Positions 25,041-33,983 of a stretch of 64,000 nt of DNA are shown one piece after another (the first letter of the stretch is position 1; every line of letters begins with the position of its first letter). The position numbers and the translations under genes are program-made. The DNA comes from Paractinoplanes pyxinae (GTDB lineage Bacteria > Actinomycetota > Actinomycetes > Mycobacteriales > Micromonosporaceae), in contig NZ_JAPNTZ010000014.1 in assembly GCF_026626335.1 (NCBI RefSeq), positions 124,001 to 188,000 of the forward strand, in the 5' to 3' direction. A model generated the notes under the pieces. The model was not told where the DNA came from. It saw only the letters and a list, made by a program, of their open reading frames with translations, and ran no database searches.

Positions 25041-26146
25041 GTGAGTTTCACCGGCTTTCCGGTTCGGGCCGACTCGTACGCGCCGGTGATGACCGCTATG
25101 GATTGGCGGTTCGTCTCCAGGTCGACCCGGAGGCGGGCGGTGCCGGCCAGGGCATCGAGGAAGTTGAGGTATTGCAGGCGGTGAGCGTCGGACAGCTGGC
25201 CCGGGTTGCTGCTGGCCGTGTCCGCACCGCCGCCCGACGTGACCTGGGTCGTGCCCATCAGCCGCTCCTCGATGTCCTGTCCGACCGGCGTCGAGTGGAA
25301 GAAGGCGAGCTGGTCGTTGTCGATGACCGCCGAGCCGCGGTCGCCGTGCACCTGCAGGCGGGCGCTGAGTCCCGGGTAGGCCGAGGTGGTCGCGTGCAGA
25401 ACGCCCAGCGCGCCCGACTCGAAACGCACAACCCCTGTCGCCACATCTTCCACTTCGATGCGTTCGTGCGCGAGTGTGCCCGTGTACGCGAACACCTCCA
25501 CCGGCCGGCCGAGCGCCGCGACCAACAGGTCGACCGTGTGCACACCCTGGTTCATGAGCGCGCCGCCGCCGTCGAGTTCCCACGTGCCGCGCCAGTCGCC
25601 GGAGTCGTAGTAGCTCTGCCCGCGCCACCAGTCGATGGCCGCGATGCCCGACGACACACGCCCGAACTCGCCTGCCGCGATGGCCGCGAGCGTCTGTTCG
25701 GTGGACGGGTCGAACCGGTGCTGCGAGATGACCGTGACCAGCGTGCCCGCCTTGTCCCGGGCCCGGATGATCTCGTCGGTCTTGGCCACCGTGATCTCGG
25801 CCGGCTTCTCGATGATCACGTGTTTGCCGGCTTCAAGAGCCTCGATGGCGACGACCCCGTGCAGTCCGGTCGGCGTGCACACGACCACGACGTCGATCTG
25901 TTCGGCGGCGAGCGCGTCGGCCAGCGACGAATACGGCCGGCCGCCGCGCGCAGCGGCCAGTTCGGCCGCCCGCTCGGCGACGACGTCGACCACCGCGACC
26001 AGTTCGAGCCGGTCGGTGAGCTGGCTGGTGACCAGCCCGTGCTGCTTGCCGATCACTCCCGCGCCGACAATGGCGACCTTGGGCCGGCCGCCGCTGCGCG
26101 TTTGCTGCGCGATGGTGTTCGTTTCGTTGACGGTGGGATCGCTCAC
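25037..26146 (-). CDS. Gfo/Idh/MocA-family NAD(P)-dependent oxidoreductase (1)
   Basis: 369 aa. Rossmann motif VAIVGAGVIGKQH (about 24-36), VVCTPTGLH, and the catalytic EKPAEI (Lys of the E-K-P motif, about 116-121); the substrate domain has GGGALMNQGVHTVDLL, where the His near the G-G-x-hxD/N-x-G-x-H motif is expected to act in catalysis. It oxidises or reduces a ring or acyclic hydroxyl of a sugar or inositol-like substrate. Start GTG at 26146 overlaps the upstream stop (GTGA). It alternates with TIM-barrel genes, suggesting a two-enzyme module repeated twice in the operon. Confidence 0.85.
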   Translation of the reverse strand: MSDPTVNETNTIAQQTRSGGRPKVAIVGAGVIGKQHGLVTSQLTDRLELVAVVDVVAERAAELAAARGGRPYSSLADALAAEQIDVVVVCTPTGLHGVVAIEALEAGKHVIIEKPAEITVAKTDEIIRARDKAGTLVTVISQHRFDPSTEQTLAAIAAGEFGRVSSGIAAIDWWRGQSYYDSGDWRGTWELDGGGALMNQGVHTVDLLVAALGRPVEVFAYTGTLAHERIEVEDVATGVVRFESGALGVLHATTSAYPGLSARLQVHGDRGSAVIDNDQLAFFHSTPVGQDIEERLMGTTQVTSGGGADTASSNPGQLSDAHRLQYLNFLDALAGTARLRVDLETNRQSIAVITGAYESARTGKPVKLT

Positions 26147-26970
26147 GCGAACTCGATCTCCTCGGTCTTGAGCAGGCCGGTGAAGGCACTGTGGGCGGTG
26201 CGGAACAGGTCGGGCCCCGAGAAGCCGCCGGTGGTGTGGCCCCCGGCCAGATGCGGCTCCAGCGAGAAGAAGCCGTCGAAGCCGTCGTGCCGCAGCGCCC
26301 GGATGGTCTCGGCCACCTCGCCGTCGCCCTGCCCGGCCGGCACGACCGTCCCGTCGCTCAGGAACGCGTCCTTGATCTGCACGTACTCGACGTGCGGACG
26401 CAACTGCGCGTACCCGTCGGTGTACGGCCGCACGCCCACTTGCACGAAGTTGGCCGGATCCCACGCGAGCCGCAGGTAGGGCGAGCCCACCGAGCGGATC
26501 AGGTCCAGGCAGCGGCTGGGCACGTCGCCGTAGATCTCCTTCTCGTTCTCGTGCAGCAGGACCAGGTCGGCCTCCTCGGCGACGCGCGTCAACGCGCGCA
26601 TTCGCTCAATGACCTCCGCCCGGTGCACGGCCGGGTCGTCACCGGCCGGGATGAAGAACGAGAAGATCCGGATGTACGGGGCCTCGAGCAGACGGGCCAC
26701 CTCGGCGGCGTGTTTCATGCGTTCCAGGTGCGGCGCGAAGTCGTCGGTGATGCCGATCTTCCCGATCGGCGACCCGATCGAGGACACCTTCAACCCGTAC
26801 GCGGAAAGGGTCTTCTTGACCTTGTCGAGCTGCTCGGCCGACAGGTCCAGGATGTTGACGTCCCAGGCGCTGCGCACCTCGACGTGCGTCATGCCCAGGC
26901 CGGTGACGACCTCGCACTGCTCGGTGAAGTCGGGGGAGATCTCGTCGGAGAAACCGGAGAGAGTCCACAT
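26143..26970 (-). CDS. sugar isomerase/epimerase, TIM barrel (2)
   Basis: 275 aa, PF01261-type barrel. Metal-site candidates: E in LLHENEKEIYG (about 152), D in LAWDPANF (about 180), Q/K-D in VQIKDA (about 206, where a His is more usual) and E in FFSLEPHL (about 246). Typical of enzymes acting on keto-sugars or their phosphates; the substrate is unknown. It is 12 bp downstream of the second Gfo/Idh/MocA gene and overlaps the first by GTGA. It lacks the acidic insert seen in its paralogue at 24105-25040. Confidence 0.8.
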   Translation of the reverse strand: MWTLSGFSDEISPDFTEQCEVVTGLGMTHVEVRSAWDVNILDLSAEQLDKVKKTLSAYGLKVSSIGSPIGKIGITDDFAPHLERMKHAAEVARLLEAPYIRIFSFFIPAGDDPAVHRAEVIERMRALTRVAEEADLVLLHENEKEIYGDVPSRCLDLIRSVGSPYLRLAWDPANFVQVGVRPYTDGYAQLRPHVEYVQIKDAFLSDGTVVPAGQGDGEVAETIRALRHDGFDGFFSLEPHLAGGHTTGGFSGPDLFRTAHSAFTGLLKTEEIEFA

Positions 26971-26982
26971 CGGCGGTGCCCT

Positions 26983-27927
26983 TCAGCTGGTGGTTCGATA
27001 GATCTCGTCGATCAGGCGCTGCGCCTTGAGCGCCTCCTGCGGCCCGATCCAGAACGGTTCGGGGCTGTCCAACGAGCGGTAGAAGTCGGCGATCAGGATC
27101 TCGTGCGAGGCGCCCCAGTACGAGCGTCCGGTGCCGCCGGGGGCCAGTTCGGCGATCGTCTCGACCCGGCCGTCGGCGTACGCCACGGTGAGGTCGCCGC
27201 GCAGCAGCAGGGTGCCGTGCTCGGCGACGATCTCGAGCGTCACCGGCGAGTCGGTGGCATTGGTGACCGTGGCGAAGAAGACGCTGCGCGCGCCGCCGGC
27301 GTGGTCGAGCACCAGATGCGCGGTGTCCTCGACGTCGCCGGGCAGCCCGCCGTAGCGGCCGGCGTGCCCGGTCGTCGTGATCACGTCGCCGACCAGCCAC
27401 TGCAGCAGGTCGAGCGTGTGGATCGCCTGGTTGATGAGGACGCCACCGCCTGCACGTTCGCGCACGGAACGCCACGGACGAGCGTCGTAATAGGCAGCGT
27501 TCCGGTGCCAAAGCACGCTCGCCGAGGCGCCGATGACCCGTCCCAGTTCGCCCGCGCCCAGGATCTCGCGGGCGGCCTGGGTGGTCAGGTTGTAGCGGTT
27601 CTGCAGGCAGACGCCGATCTTGGCCGTCGGATGGTCCTTGGCCGCCGCCACGAGCAGTTCGGCCTGCTCGATGGTGTGCGCGACCGGCTTCTCGAGCAAC
27701 ACGTGCACGCCTCGCTCGAGAGCGTCCATCGCCAACTGCACGTGACGGTCGTGCGGCGTGCAGATATGGACAACATCCGGCCGTACTTCGTCCAGGAACG
27801 CGCGGTGGTCGCGCGTCGAGTCGCACACTCCGGCCAGCGTCGCCCCCAGCTTCTCGATCGCCGCCAGGTGCACGACCGAGACGGTGCCGGGGCCGATCAA
27901 CGCGACGCGGGGGAGTGCCGAGGTCAC
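26983..27927 (-). CDS. Gfo/Idh/MocA-family oxidoreductase (2)
   Basis: 314 aa. Rossmann motif RVALIGPGTVSVVH (the usual G-x-G-x-x-G reads G-P-G-T-V-S), VHICTPHDRH, catalytic LLEKPVAH with Lys at about 88, and GGGVLINQAIHTLDLL in the substrate domain. Shorter than its paralogue at 25037-26146 and lacking its N-terminal extension. Start GTG at 27927 overlaps the permease stop (GTGA). Presumed to work with the TIM-barrel proteins in converting the imported sugar acid or glycoside. Confidence 0.83.
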   Translation of the reverse strand: MTSALPRVALIGPGTVSVVHLAAIEKLGATLAGVCDSTRDHRAFLDEVRPDVVHICTPHDRHVQLAMDALERGVHVLLEKPVAHTIEQAELLVAAAKDHPTAKIGVCLQNRYNLTTQAAREILGAGELGRVIGASASVLWHRNAAYYDARPWRSVRERAGGGVLINQAIHTLDLLQWLVGDVITTTGHAGRYGGLPGDVEDTAHLVLDHAGGARSVFFATVTNATDSPVTLEIVAEHGTLLLRGDLTVAYADGRVETIAELAPGGTGRSYWGASHEILIADFYRSLDSPEPFWIGPQEALKAQRLIDEIYRTTS

Positions 27928-28793
27928 TTGACGCCACCCGCCGTCAGGCCGCCGACCAGGTAGCGCTGGAAGGCCAGGTACAGCAGCACCACCGGGGCCG
28001 CGCAGATCAGGGCCGCGGCCATCATCTGCGAGTAGACCGGCAGGGCGCCGCCCTCTTGCTGCGAGCCGAAGATCTGCAGAGCGACGGCGGCGGTGTGCGT
28101 CTCCGGCCGGGTGAGCACCGAGGCGAACAACACGTCGTTCCACCCGAGCAAGAACGCGAAGATGCCGGACACGACGATCGCAGGCAGGCTCAGCGGAAAG
28201 ATGATCTTCCACAGGATGACCACGGTCGAAGCGCCTTCCGTGCGGGCAGCCTCTTCCAGCTCACGGGGCAGCCCGCGCAGGTAGGTGACCATCACCCAGG
28301 TCGAGAACGGCAGTGCGAACGTCAGGTAGGCCACGAACAGGCCCCATCGCGTGCCGATCACGGTCAGCCCCAGGTAGTTGCCGGCCGACGAGAACAGCAC
28401 GAACACCGGCAGCAGCATCAGAGTGCCCGGGATGCTCTGCAAACCGACAAGACCGCGCAGGATCGTCAGCCGCCCGAAGAACGAGTACCGCACCAGCACG
28501 TACGCCGTGGTCGTGCCCAGCAGCGCCGAGGCCACCGCCGTGAACGCGCAGACGATCAGGCTGTTGACGATGCCGGTCGACAGGTCGGCCGTCGTCCAGA
28601 TGCGCGTGTAGCTGTCCAAGGTGAACGAGCTCGGCCAGTACTCGCCGCTCGCCACGCCCACGTCGCTGTTGAGCGAGGCGAGCACGATGTACAGCACCGG
28701 GATCAGCACCATGGCCACCAGCAGCGTCGTCACCGTGATCAGCAGCCAGCGCGGCAGCAGCCGGGTCGCCTCGGCGGAAGCGGAAACGCTCAT
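27924..28793 (-). CDS. carbohydrate ABC transporter permease (MalG type)
   Basis: 289 aa, six membrane helices, with the permease EAA motif EEAARTEGASTVVILWKIIFPL at about 190-210 that contacts the ATPase. Ends with a short cytoplasmic LTAGGVK tail. Partner of the permease at 28849-29793 and lipoprotein at 29793-31121. No ATPase gene is present in the operon, as usual for actinomycetes that share MsiK-type ATPases. Start taken as ATG 28793; GTG at 28814 is an alternative. Confidence 0.9.
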   Translation of the reverse strand: MSVSASAEATRLLPRWLLITVTTLLVAMVLIPVLYIVLASLNSDVGVASGEYWPSSFTLDSYTRIWTTADLSTGIVNSLIVCAFTAVASALLGTTTAYVLVRYSFFGRLTILRGLVGLQSIPGTLMLLPVFVLFSSAGNYLGLTVIGTRWGLFVAYLTFALPFSTWVMVTYLRGLPRELEEAARTEGASTVVILWKIIFPLSLPAIVVSGIFAFLLGWNDVLFASVLTRPETHTAAVALQIFGSQQEGGALPVYSQMMAAALICAAPVVLLYLAFQRYLVGGLTAGGVK

Positions 28794-28848
28794 CGCGGCA
28801 CCGCCTGCGCGCACCCTGCGACAACGTCGCTCACAAACGTGCAGTCGG

Positions 28849-29793
28849 TCATCGCCGGCCTCCTTCCTCGTGGACGTCCAGGCGTACGGCCCGCAGGTAG
28901 ATGAACAGCGGGATGGCGATCAGCACCAAGGACAGCACGGCCATGGCCGCACTCAGCCCGAAGCGCAGGCTCTGGAAGCTGGTCACGTAGACGATCATCG
29001 GCATCACGTTGACGTCCTCGGGCGCGGGCGCCCCGAACAGAACGAACGGCAACGTGAAGTTGTTGATGTGGTTGAGCGTCGCGAGCAGGCAGGCCAGCAG
29101 CACCGGGCCGCGCAGGTAGGGCAGGATCACCCGGCGCAGCTTCGGCCACCAAGGCGCGCCGTCGACCGCCGACGCCTCGTGCACCTCGTGGTCGACCGAC
29201 TGCAGCGCGGCCAGCGCCATCAGGTAGATGAACGGCCAGGCGGCCCAGATCTCGACCAGGATCAGCGCCCAGTACGAGCGCGGCCCGGTCAGCCACAACC
29301 CGCCCTCGATGCCCACCTTCGACAACCAGGCGTTGACCACACCGTCCGGTTGCAGCATCGTGCGCCACACCGTCGCCACCACGAACGACGGAAGCACGTA
29401 CGGGATGAGGAAGACCGCCCGCACCAGGCCGCGACCGCGATATTTGTTCTGGGTGACCAGCGCGGCCGCGATCCCGATGGGCACCGTGGCGATCGTCGAC
29501 AAAACCGCGAACGACACGCTGATCCAGATCGAGTTGAGCAGGCCCGAGCTGAACGACTCGACGAAGTTGTCCAGCCCGATGAACGGCGCCTCGACCCACC
29601 GGCGCAGCGTGTACTGGTCGAGGTCGATCAGCGAGATCCACAGGGCCAGGACAAGCGGGATCAGAATGACGACGACCATCAGCAGCCCGCCCGGCGTGAG
29701 CAGCCACAGCGGACGCTGTCGCTCGGTCACGCCCCGGCGGCGCTGTTCCTTTTTGGCCTCCGACGAAGCCGGCGGCCGGACGAGGGTGGTCAT
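28849..29793 (-). CDS. carbohydrate ABC transporter permease (MalF type)
   Basis: 314 aa, six membrane helices after a basic N-terminal region. EAA motif at about 205-225 (HEASAVDGAPWWPKLRRVIL). Its ATG overlaps the TAA of the binding-protein gene by one base (TAATG), so it is translationally coupled. A 55-bp gap separates it from the second permease gene; no feature is clear there. Confidence 0.9.
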   Translation of the reverse strand: MTTLVRPPASSEAKKEQRRRGVTERQRPLWLLTPGGLLMVVVILIPLVLALWISLIDLDQYTLRRWVEAPFIGLDNFVESFSSGLLNSIWISVSFAVLSTIATVPIGIAAALVTQNKYRGRGLVRAVFLIPYVLPSFVVATVWRTMLQPDGVVNAWLSKVGIEGGLWLTGPRSYWALILVEIWAAWPFIYLMALAALQSVDHEVHEASAVDGAPWWPKLRRVILPYLRGPVLLACLLATLNHINNFTLPFVLFGAPAPEDVNVMPMIVYVTSFQSLRFGLSAAMAVLSLVLIAIPLFIYLRAVRLDVHEEGGRR

Positions 29794-31121
29794 TACTTGG
29801 CCCGGTCCAGCGCGGTCTGGGCCGACTTCTGCGCGTCGGCGATCCGGGAGTCGATCTGCTGCGTGCTGATCGAACCCTTGCCCAGGTCGGGCAGCGACTG
29901 CACGGCCACGTTCGTCAGTGCGAGCTGGATGTCACCCCAGGCGCCGGTGAACGGCGTGGCCACCGACTTCTTGGCCGCCTCGGTCACCGGGCCCAGCTGC
30001 GGGTCCGACGACAGCGTCTGCAGGGCGGCGGCGTTGGCCGGCAGGTTGCCGAACTTCTTGTAGTAGTCGAGCTGCACTTCCTGGTCGGTCACCAGTTTCA
30101 CGTACTCGAAAGCAAGGTCTTTGTTCTTGGAGTAGTCCGCCACGAGCAGGTTGTCGCCGGAGAGGATGCTGGCGGCCTCGACGCCGTTGGACGGACGGCT
30201 GGTGGCGCCCGGCGGCACGGTCGGCAGCAGTGCGAACTTCCACTTGCCCTTCACCGCGCCCTGGTCGAGCGAGTTGGTGGCGGTCGTCGTCGTCAGCATG
30301 AAGTAGCCGGTCTTGCCCTTGGCGAACGCGGCCACCGCCTGCGGGTTCGTCCACCCGACGGACGCCGGGTCGACCACCTTGTCGCGGGTCAGCCAGCCGA
30401 AGTACGTGTCGTACGCCTTCTGCACGGTCGGGTCCTGCAGCTTGGCCGTCTTGCCGTCGACCAGCGGGTTGCCCGCCTGCACGGACATGCCCCAGACGAA
30501 CTTCCACGGGTCGAAGTTGTCCTTGTACGCGATGGCCAGGCCGTACTCGTCGCCCTTGGTCATCTGCTTGGCCTGCTGACCCAGCTCGTCCCAGGTGGTC
30601 GCCGGCTTGTCGATGCCGGCCGCCTTGAGCATGTCCGTGTTGTAGGCCATGACGAACGGCCGGCTGACCCACGGGATGCCGACCTGGTTCTGCTCGTCCG
30701 GCCCCGAGATGCCCAGCGTGGCCGGGTTGAACTTCTCCTTGCCGCCGATCTTCTGCCACTCCTCGTCGCCCAGCTTCACGAAGGCGCCGGTGGAGTAGGC
30801 GGTGGGGGTGAAGGTGGTGCCGACCGCGTAGACGTCGGGGCCGGAGCCCGACACGACCGAGGTCTGGATCTTCGTGAGCTCGTCGTTGGCGCTGGCGAAC
30901 GTCTCGAACTTGACCTCGGCCCCGGTCGCCGCCTTGAACTTGGTGCTGATGTCCTTCTGCCAGGCCGCGAATTCGTCGGGGTACTGGGTATTGGCGGCGA
31001 TGAGCACGTTGAGCGTTTTGCCGGCGCCGCCTTCGCCGCCTTCGTCGTCGCCGCCGCAAGCGGCCGATGCGAGCGCCAGAACCGCAACACCGGCCAGCGC
31101 CGTAAGCTTCTTCGCGTTCAT
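29793..31121 (-). CDS. ABC transporter sugar-binding lipoprotein
   Basis: 442 aa, first gene of the operon. Lipoprotein signal peptide with lipobox LASAAC (Cys at 22), then a Gly/Glu-rich linker and a family-1 extracellular solute-binding domain (PDVYAVGTTFTPTAY, GIPWVSRPFVMAYNTDML, YGLAIAYKDNFDPW). It delivers a sugar or sugar acid to the permeases. GAGGAG 9 bases before ATG. The 5' leader carries a CAGTGA-N6-TCACTG palindrome, and the TGGCAA/TTGCCA array lies upstream. The ligand is inferred from the uxaC/larA context to be a uronate or an oligosaccharide that yields one. Confidence 0.9.
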   Translation of the reverse strand: MNAKKLTALAGVAVLALASAACGGDDEGGEGGAGKTLNVLIAANTQYPDEFAAWQKDISTKFKAATGAEVKFETFASANDELTKIQTSVVSGSGPDVYAVGTTFTPTAYSTGAFVKLGDEEWQKIGGKEKFNPATLGISGPDEQNQVGIPWVSRPFVMAYNTDMLKAAGIDKPATTWDELGQQAKQMTKGDEYGLAIAYKDNFDPWKFVWGMSVQAGNPLVDGKTAKLQDPTVQKAYDTYFGWLTRDKVVDPASVGWTNPQAVAAFAKGKTGYFMLTTTTATNSLDQGAVKGKWKFALLPTVPPGATSRPSNGVEAASILSGDNLLVADYSKNKDLAFEYVKLVTDQEVQLDYYKKFGNLPANAAALQTLSSDPQLGPVTEAAKKSVATPFTGAWGDIQLALTNVAVQSLPDLGKGSISTQQIDSRIADAQKSAQTALDRAK

Positions 31122-31154
31122 AAAAAACGTCTCCTCTGAGCTGCTAGCCGGAGG

Positions 31155-31172
31155 CAGTGATGGGGGTCACTG
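31155..31172. promoter_or_regulatory. palindrome in the ABC operon leader, Crp/GlxR-like
   Basis: CAGTGA at 31155-31160 and TCACTG at 31167-31172 with a 6-base spacer. The GTGA-N6-TCAC core matches the general pattern bound by actinobacterial Crp/GlxR proteins. It would lie between promoter and start codon of the binding-protein gene; catabolite control is an inference. Confidence 0.4.
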
Positions 31173-31202
31173 TGGGACTCCCGTTAACCTGCGCGCAATG
31201 AG

Positions 31203-31252
31203 TTGCCAGTTGTTGCCCCGCCGTCGTGGCAACATTTGGCAATTGGTTGCCA
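31203..31252. promoter_or_regulatory. operator array: TTGCCA half-sites with 10-bp spacing
   Basis: Half-sites: TTGCCA 31203, TTGCCC 31213, TGGCAA 31227, TGGCAA 31237, TTGCCA 31247. The last two form a 16-bp palindrome, TGGCAA-TTGG-TTGCCA (31237-31252). The site at 36826 upstream of larE differs at one base. The array lies between the divergent ABC operon and uxaC-uxuB pair, so one regulator could control both. Confidence 0.75.
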
Positions 31253-31283
31253 GGGGCACGTTCGGGCGGTGAGGCTCGGGCGC

Positions 31284-32681
31284 ATGGCTGCCCTCACGTT
31301 GCATCCCGACCGGCTGCTGCCCGCCGATCCGGGCGTACGGTCGATCGCCCGCCGCCTGTACCAGGAGGTTCGCGACCGGCCGATCATCAGCCCGCACGGG
31401 CACGTGGACCCGCGGCTGATCCTGGACGACCGGCCGTTCGCCGATCCGACCTCCCTGTTCATCCAGCCCGATCACTACGTGACGCGGCTGTTGCATTCGG
31501 CCGGGGTGCCGCTGACCGACCTCGGGGTGGGCGAGGGGCCGCTGCCCGAGCAGCGGGCGCGCGAGGCTTGGCGGTTGTTCTGCGCGAACTGGCCACTGTT
31601 GCGCGGAACGCCTGTGCGTTATTGGTTCGAATCGTCGCTGGCCGATGTCTTCAGAGTGAGCGAACGGCCATCGGCGAACAACGCGGATGCGCTTTTCGAT
31701 CAGATCGCCGGTCAGCTGAACCAGGACAGTCACCGGCCGCGCGCGTTGCTGAAGAAGTTCGACATCGCGTTCCTGGCCACGACCGACGACCCGGCCGACG
31801 ATCTGGCCGCGCATCGCGCGCTGCGCGAGGACGAGTCGATCGAGACCCGGATCGTGCCGACCTTCCGCCCCGACCGCTACCTCGAGGTGGGCCGCCCGGG
31901 CTGGCCCGAGCTGGTCAAGGAGCTGGGCGGCGACACCGGCGACTACGCGGGCTACATCGCGGCGCTGGAGGAGCGGCGGCGGTACTTCATCTCGCTGGGC
32001 GCGGTCTCGGCCGACCACGGGCATTTCGACGCCGGCACGGAACCGCTGGAAGTGAGCGAAGCTGAGCGAATTTATCGTTCGTCCTTGAGCGGTACGGTCA
32101 CTCCGCGCGAAGCGCTCGCCTTCCGCCGGCACATGACGTTCGAGATGGCGCGCATGTCGTGCGACGACGGCCTGGTGATGACCCTGCACCCCGGCGTCTG
32201 GCGCAACCACCACCCGGCGACGCTCGCCGCGCACGGTCCGGACACCGGGCACGACATCCCGGTCGCGGTCGAGCTGACGGCGGCGCTGCAGCCGTTGCTC
32301 GAACGCTTCGGCACCCACCCGAACCTGCACCTCGTGCTGTTCACGGTCGACCCCGACGTCTACAGCCGGGAGATCGCGCCGCTGGCCGGCTTCTACCCGT
32401 CGGTGTACGCCGGGGCGCCCTGGTGGTTCCTCGACAACCCGAGCGAGATCCGCCGCTATCAGCAGTCGGTCACCGAGATCGCCGGGTTCAGCCGGCTGTC
32501 CGGATTCATCGACGACACGCGCGCGTTCTGCTCGATCCCGGCGCGGCACGACATGTCCCGCCGGCTCGACGCCGGTTTCCTGGCCGGTCTGGTCGCCGAG
32601 CACCGCCTCGACGAGGACGAAGCTCTCGAAACGCTGACCGGCCTGGTCGTCACCCAGCCGCGGGAGGTGTTCAAGCTGTGA
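31284..32681 (+). CDS. uxaC: glucuronate isomerase
   Basis: 465 aa, the usual length for UxaC. It starts LHPDRLLPADPGVRSIARRL and carries the metal-binding H38-G-H40 in ISPHGHVD, FDIAFLATTDDP, HPGVWRNHH and FYPSVYAGAPWWFLDNP, all typical. It converts D-glucuronate to D-fructuronate (and galacturonate to tagaturonate). Start ATG at 31284; GTG at 31269 is a possible alternative. It overlaps the next gene by GTGA and is divergent from the ABC operon across the shared operator array. It gives the clearest substrate clue for the whole locus: a hexuronate. Confidence 0.92.
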   Translation: MAALTLHPDRLLPADPGVRSIARRLYQEVRDRPIISPHGHVDPRLILDDRPFADPTSLFIQPDHYVTRLLHSAGVPLTDLGVGEGPLPEQRAREAWRLFCANWPLLRGTPVRYWFESSLADVFRVSERPSANNADALFDQIAGQLNQDSHRPRALLKKFDIAFLATTDDPADDLAAHRALREDESIETRIVPTFRPDRYLEVGRPGWPELVKELGGDTGDYAGYIAALEERRRYFISLGAVSADHGHFDAGTEPLEVSEAERIYRSSLSGTVTPREALAFRRHMTFEMARMSCDDGLVMTLHPGVWRNHHPATLAAHGPDTGHDIPVAVELTAALQPLLERFGTHPNLHLVLFTVDPDVYSREIAPLAGFYPSVYAGAPWWFLDNPSEIRRYQQSVTEIAGFSRLSGFIDDTRAFCSIPARHDMSRRLDAGFLAGLVAEHRLDEDEALETLTGLVVTQPREVFKL

Positions 32682-33910
32682 GGCCCGTACGCGTCGTGCA
32701 CCTGGGACTTGGCGGTTTCTTCCGCGCTCATCAAGCCTGGTACACGGGTTTCGACGAGGAGTGGGGGATCGCCGCCTTCACCGGTCGCTCGGCGGGGCTG
32801 GCCGAGGCGCTGACCCGGCAGGACGGCCGGTACACGTTGGTCGTACGCGGGCCCGATTCCGACGATCTGCAGGTTCAGGAGTCGGTGGTTGCCGCCTATG
32901 CGGGCAGCGACGCCACCACCTGGCGGTCACTGGTGGCCGATCCGGCGGTGTCCGTCGTGACGATCACCATGACCGAAGCTGCATATGCGCCGGACGGAGT
33001 TGTCGCCGATCGTCTGGTGGCGGGGCTATCCGCGCGAAGGCTGGCCGGTTCCGGTCCGATCGCGATCGTTTCGTGCGACAACCTGCCCGGAAACGGCGAA
33101 GTGACTGCACGTGTCGTGCACGAGTTGGCCGCTCGCCTCGATCCGGCGCTCGACGAATGGATCAGCGCGCACGTTTCGTTCGTCACGACCATGGTCGATC
33201 GCATTACGCCGAAGACGACCGATTCCGACGTACGCGAGGTGGCCGAGGCCGACGGCTGGGCCGACGCCGCGCCGGTCATCACCGAGCCGTACACGGAATG
33301 GATCCTGAGCGGCGACTTCCCGGCCGGGCGGCCCGCGTGGGAGCGGGGCGGCGCGCGGTTCGTGGACGACGTCGTGCCGCACGAAACGCGCAAGCTGTTG
33401 CTGCTCAATGGTGGGCATTCCTTGCTCGCGTACGCCGGAAGTGCGCGGGGTCACGAGACGGTGGCCGAGGCCGTGGCCGACCCGGACTGCCGCGCCTGGC
33501 TCGAGCAGTGGTGGGACGAGGCCTGCCGGCACGTGCCCCTACCGGACGATGAGCTGACTGCCTACCGAGCGGCGCTGCTCGAACGCTTCGCCAACCCGCG
33601 GATCCGCCACACCCTGGCTCAGATTGCCGCCGACGGCTCGCAGAAGATCCCGATCCGCGTGCTGCCGGTGCTGCGCGCCGAGCGGGCGGACGGCCGCATG
33701 CCGACCGGCGCCGTGCGCATCCTGGCCGCTTGGATCGACCACTTGCGCGGTTTCGGGGCGCCGGTGTCCGACGCGGGCGCTCAGCCGTACATCGAACGGG
33801 CCGGTTCTGTGCGAGAGGTGCTGAGCTTGCTGGCCCCCGACCTGGACGGCGACCAGGACCTGATCGCCGAGACGGAACGCCTGGTGCAGGAGTCGAAAGC
33901 CAACCGCTAG
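32678..33910 (+). CDS. mannitol-dehydrogenase-family protein, probable fructuronate reductase
   Basis: 410 aa, polyol-specific long-chain dehydrogenase family. N-terminal NAD motif VVHLGLGGFFRAHQ (residues 5-18), VSCDNLPGNG, VDRITPKT, and the catalytic region HETRKLLLLNGGHSLLAY with the family's K-x4-N-x2-H (K-LLLLN-GGH). Coupled to uxaC by a GTGA overlap, so the most likely reaction is NADH reduction of D-fructuronate to D-mannonate (UxuB role). It is shorter than E. coli UxuB (about 480 aa), so assignment rests on context. A 23-bp tandem repeat begins 74 bp after its stop. Confidence 0.83.
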   Translation: MRPVRVVHLGLGGFFRAHQAWYTGFDEEWGIAAFTGRSAGLAEALTRQDGRYTLVVRGPDSDDLQVQESVVAAYAGSDATTWRSLVADPAVSVVTITMTEAAYAPDGVVADRLVAGLSARRLAGSGPIAIVSCDNLPGNGEVTARVVHELAARLDPALDEWISAHVSFVTTMVDRITPKTTDSDVREVAEADGWADAAPVITEPYTEWILSGDFPAGRPAWERGGARFVDDVVPHETRKLLLLNGGHSLLAYAGSARGHETVAEAVADPDCRAWLEQWWDEACRHVPLPDDELTAYRAALLERFANPRIRHTLAQIAADGSQKIPIRVLPVLRAERADGRMPTGAVRILAAWIDHLRGFGAPVSDAGAQPYIERAGSVREVLSLLAPDLDGDQDLIAETERLVQESKANR

Positions 33911-33983
33911 CCCGTCGCCGACGACCCGGTCGGCACCGACGACTTTCCGTCGCGCTGACGCCCGTCGCGCCGACGCATGGCCC

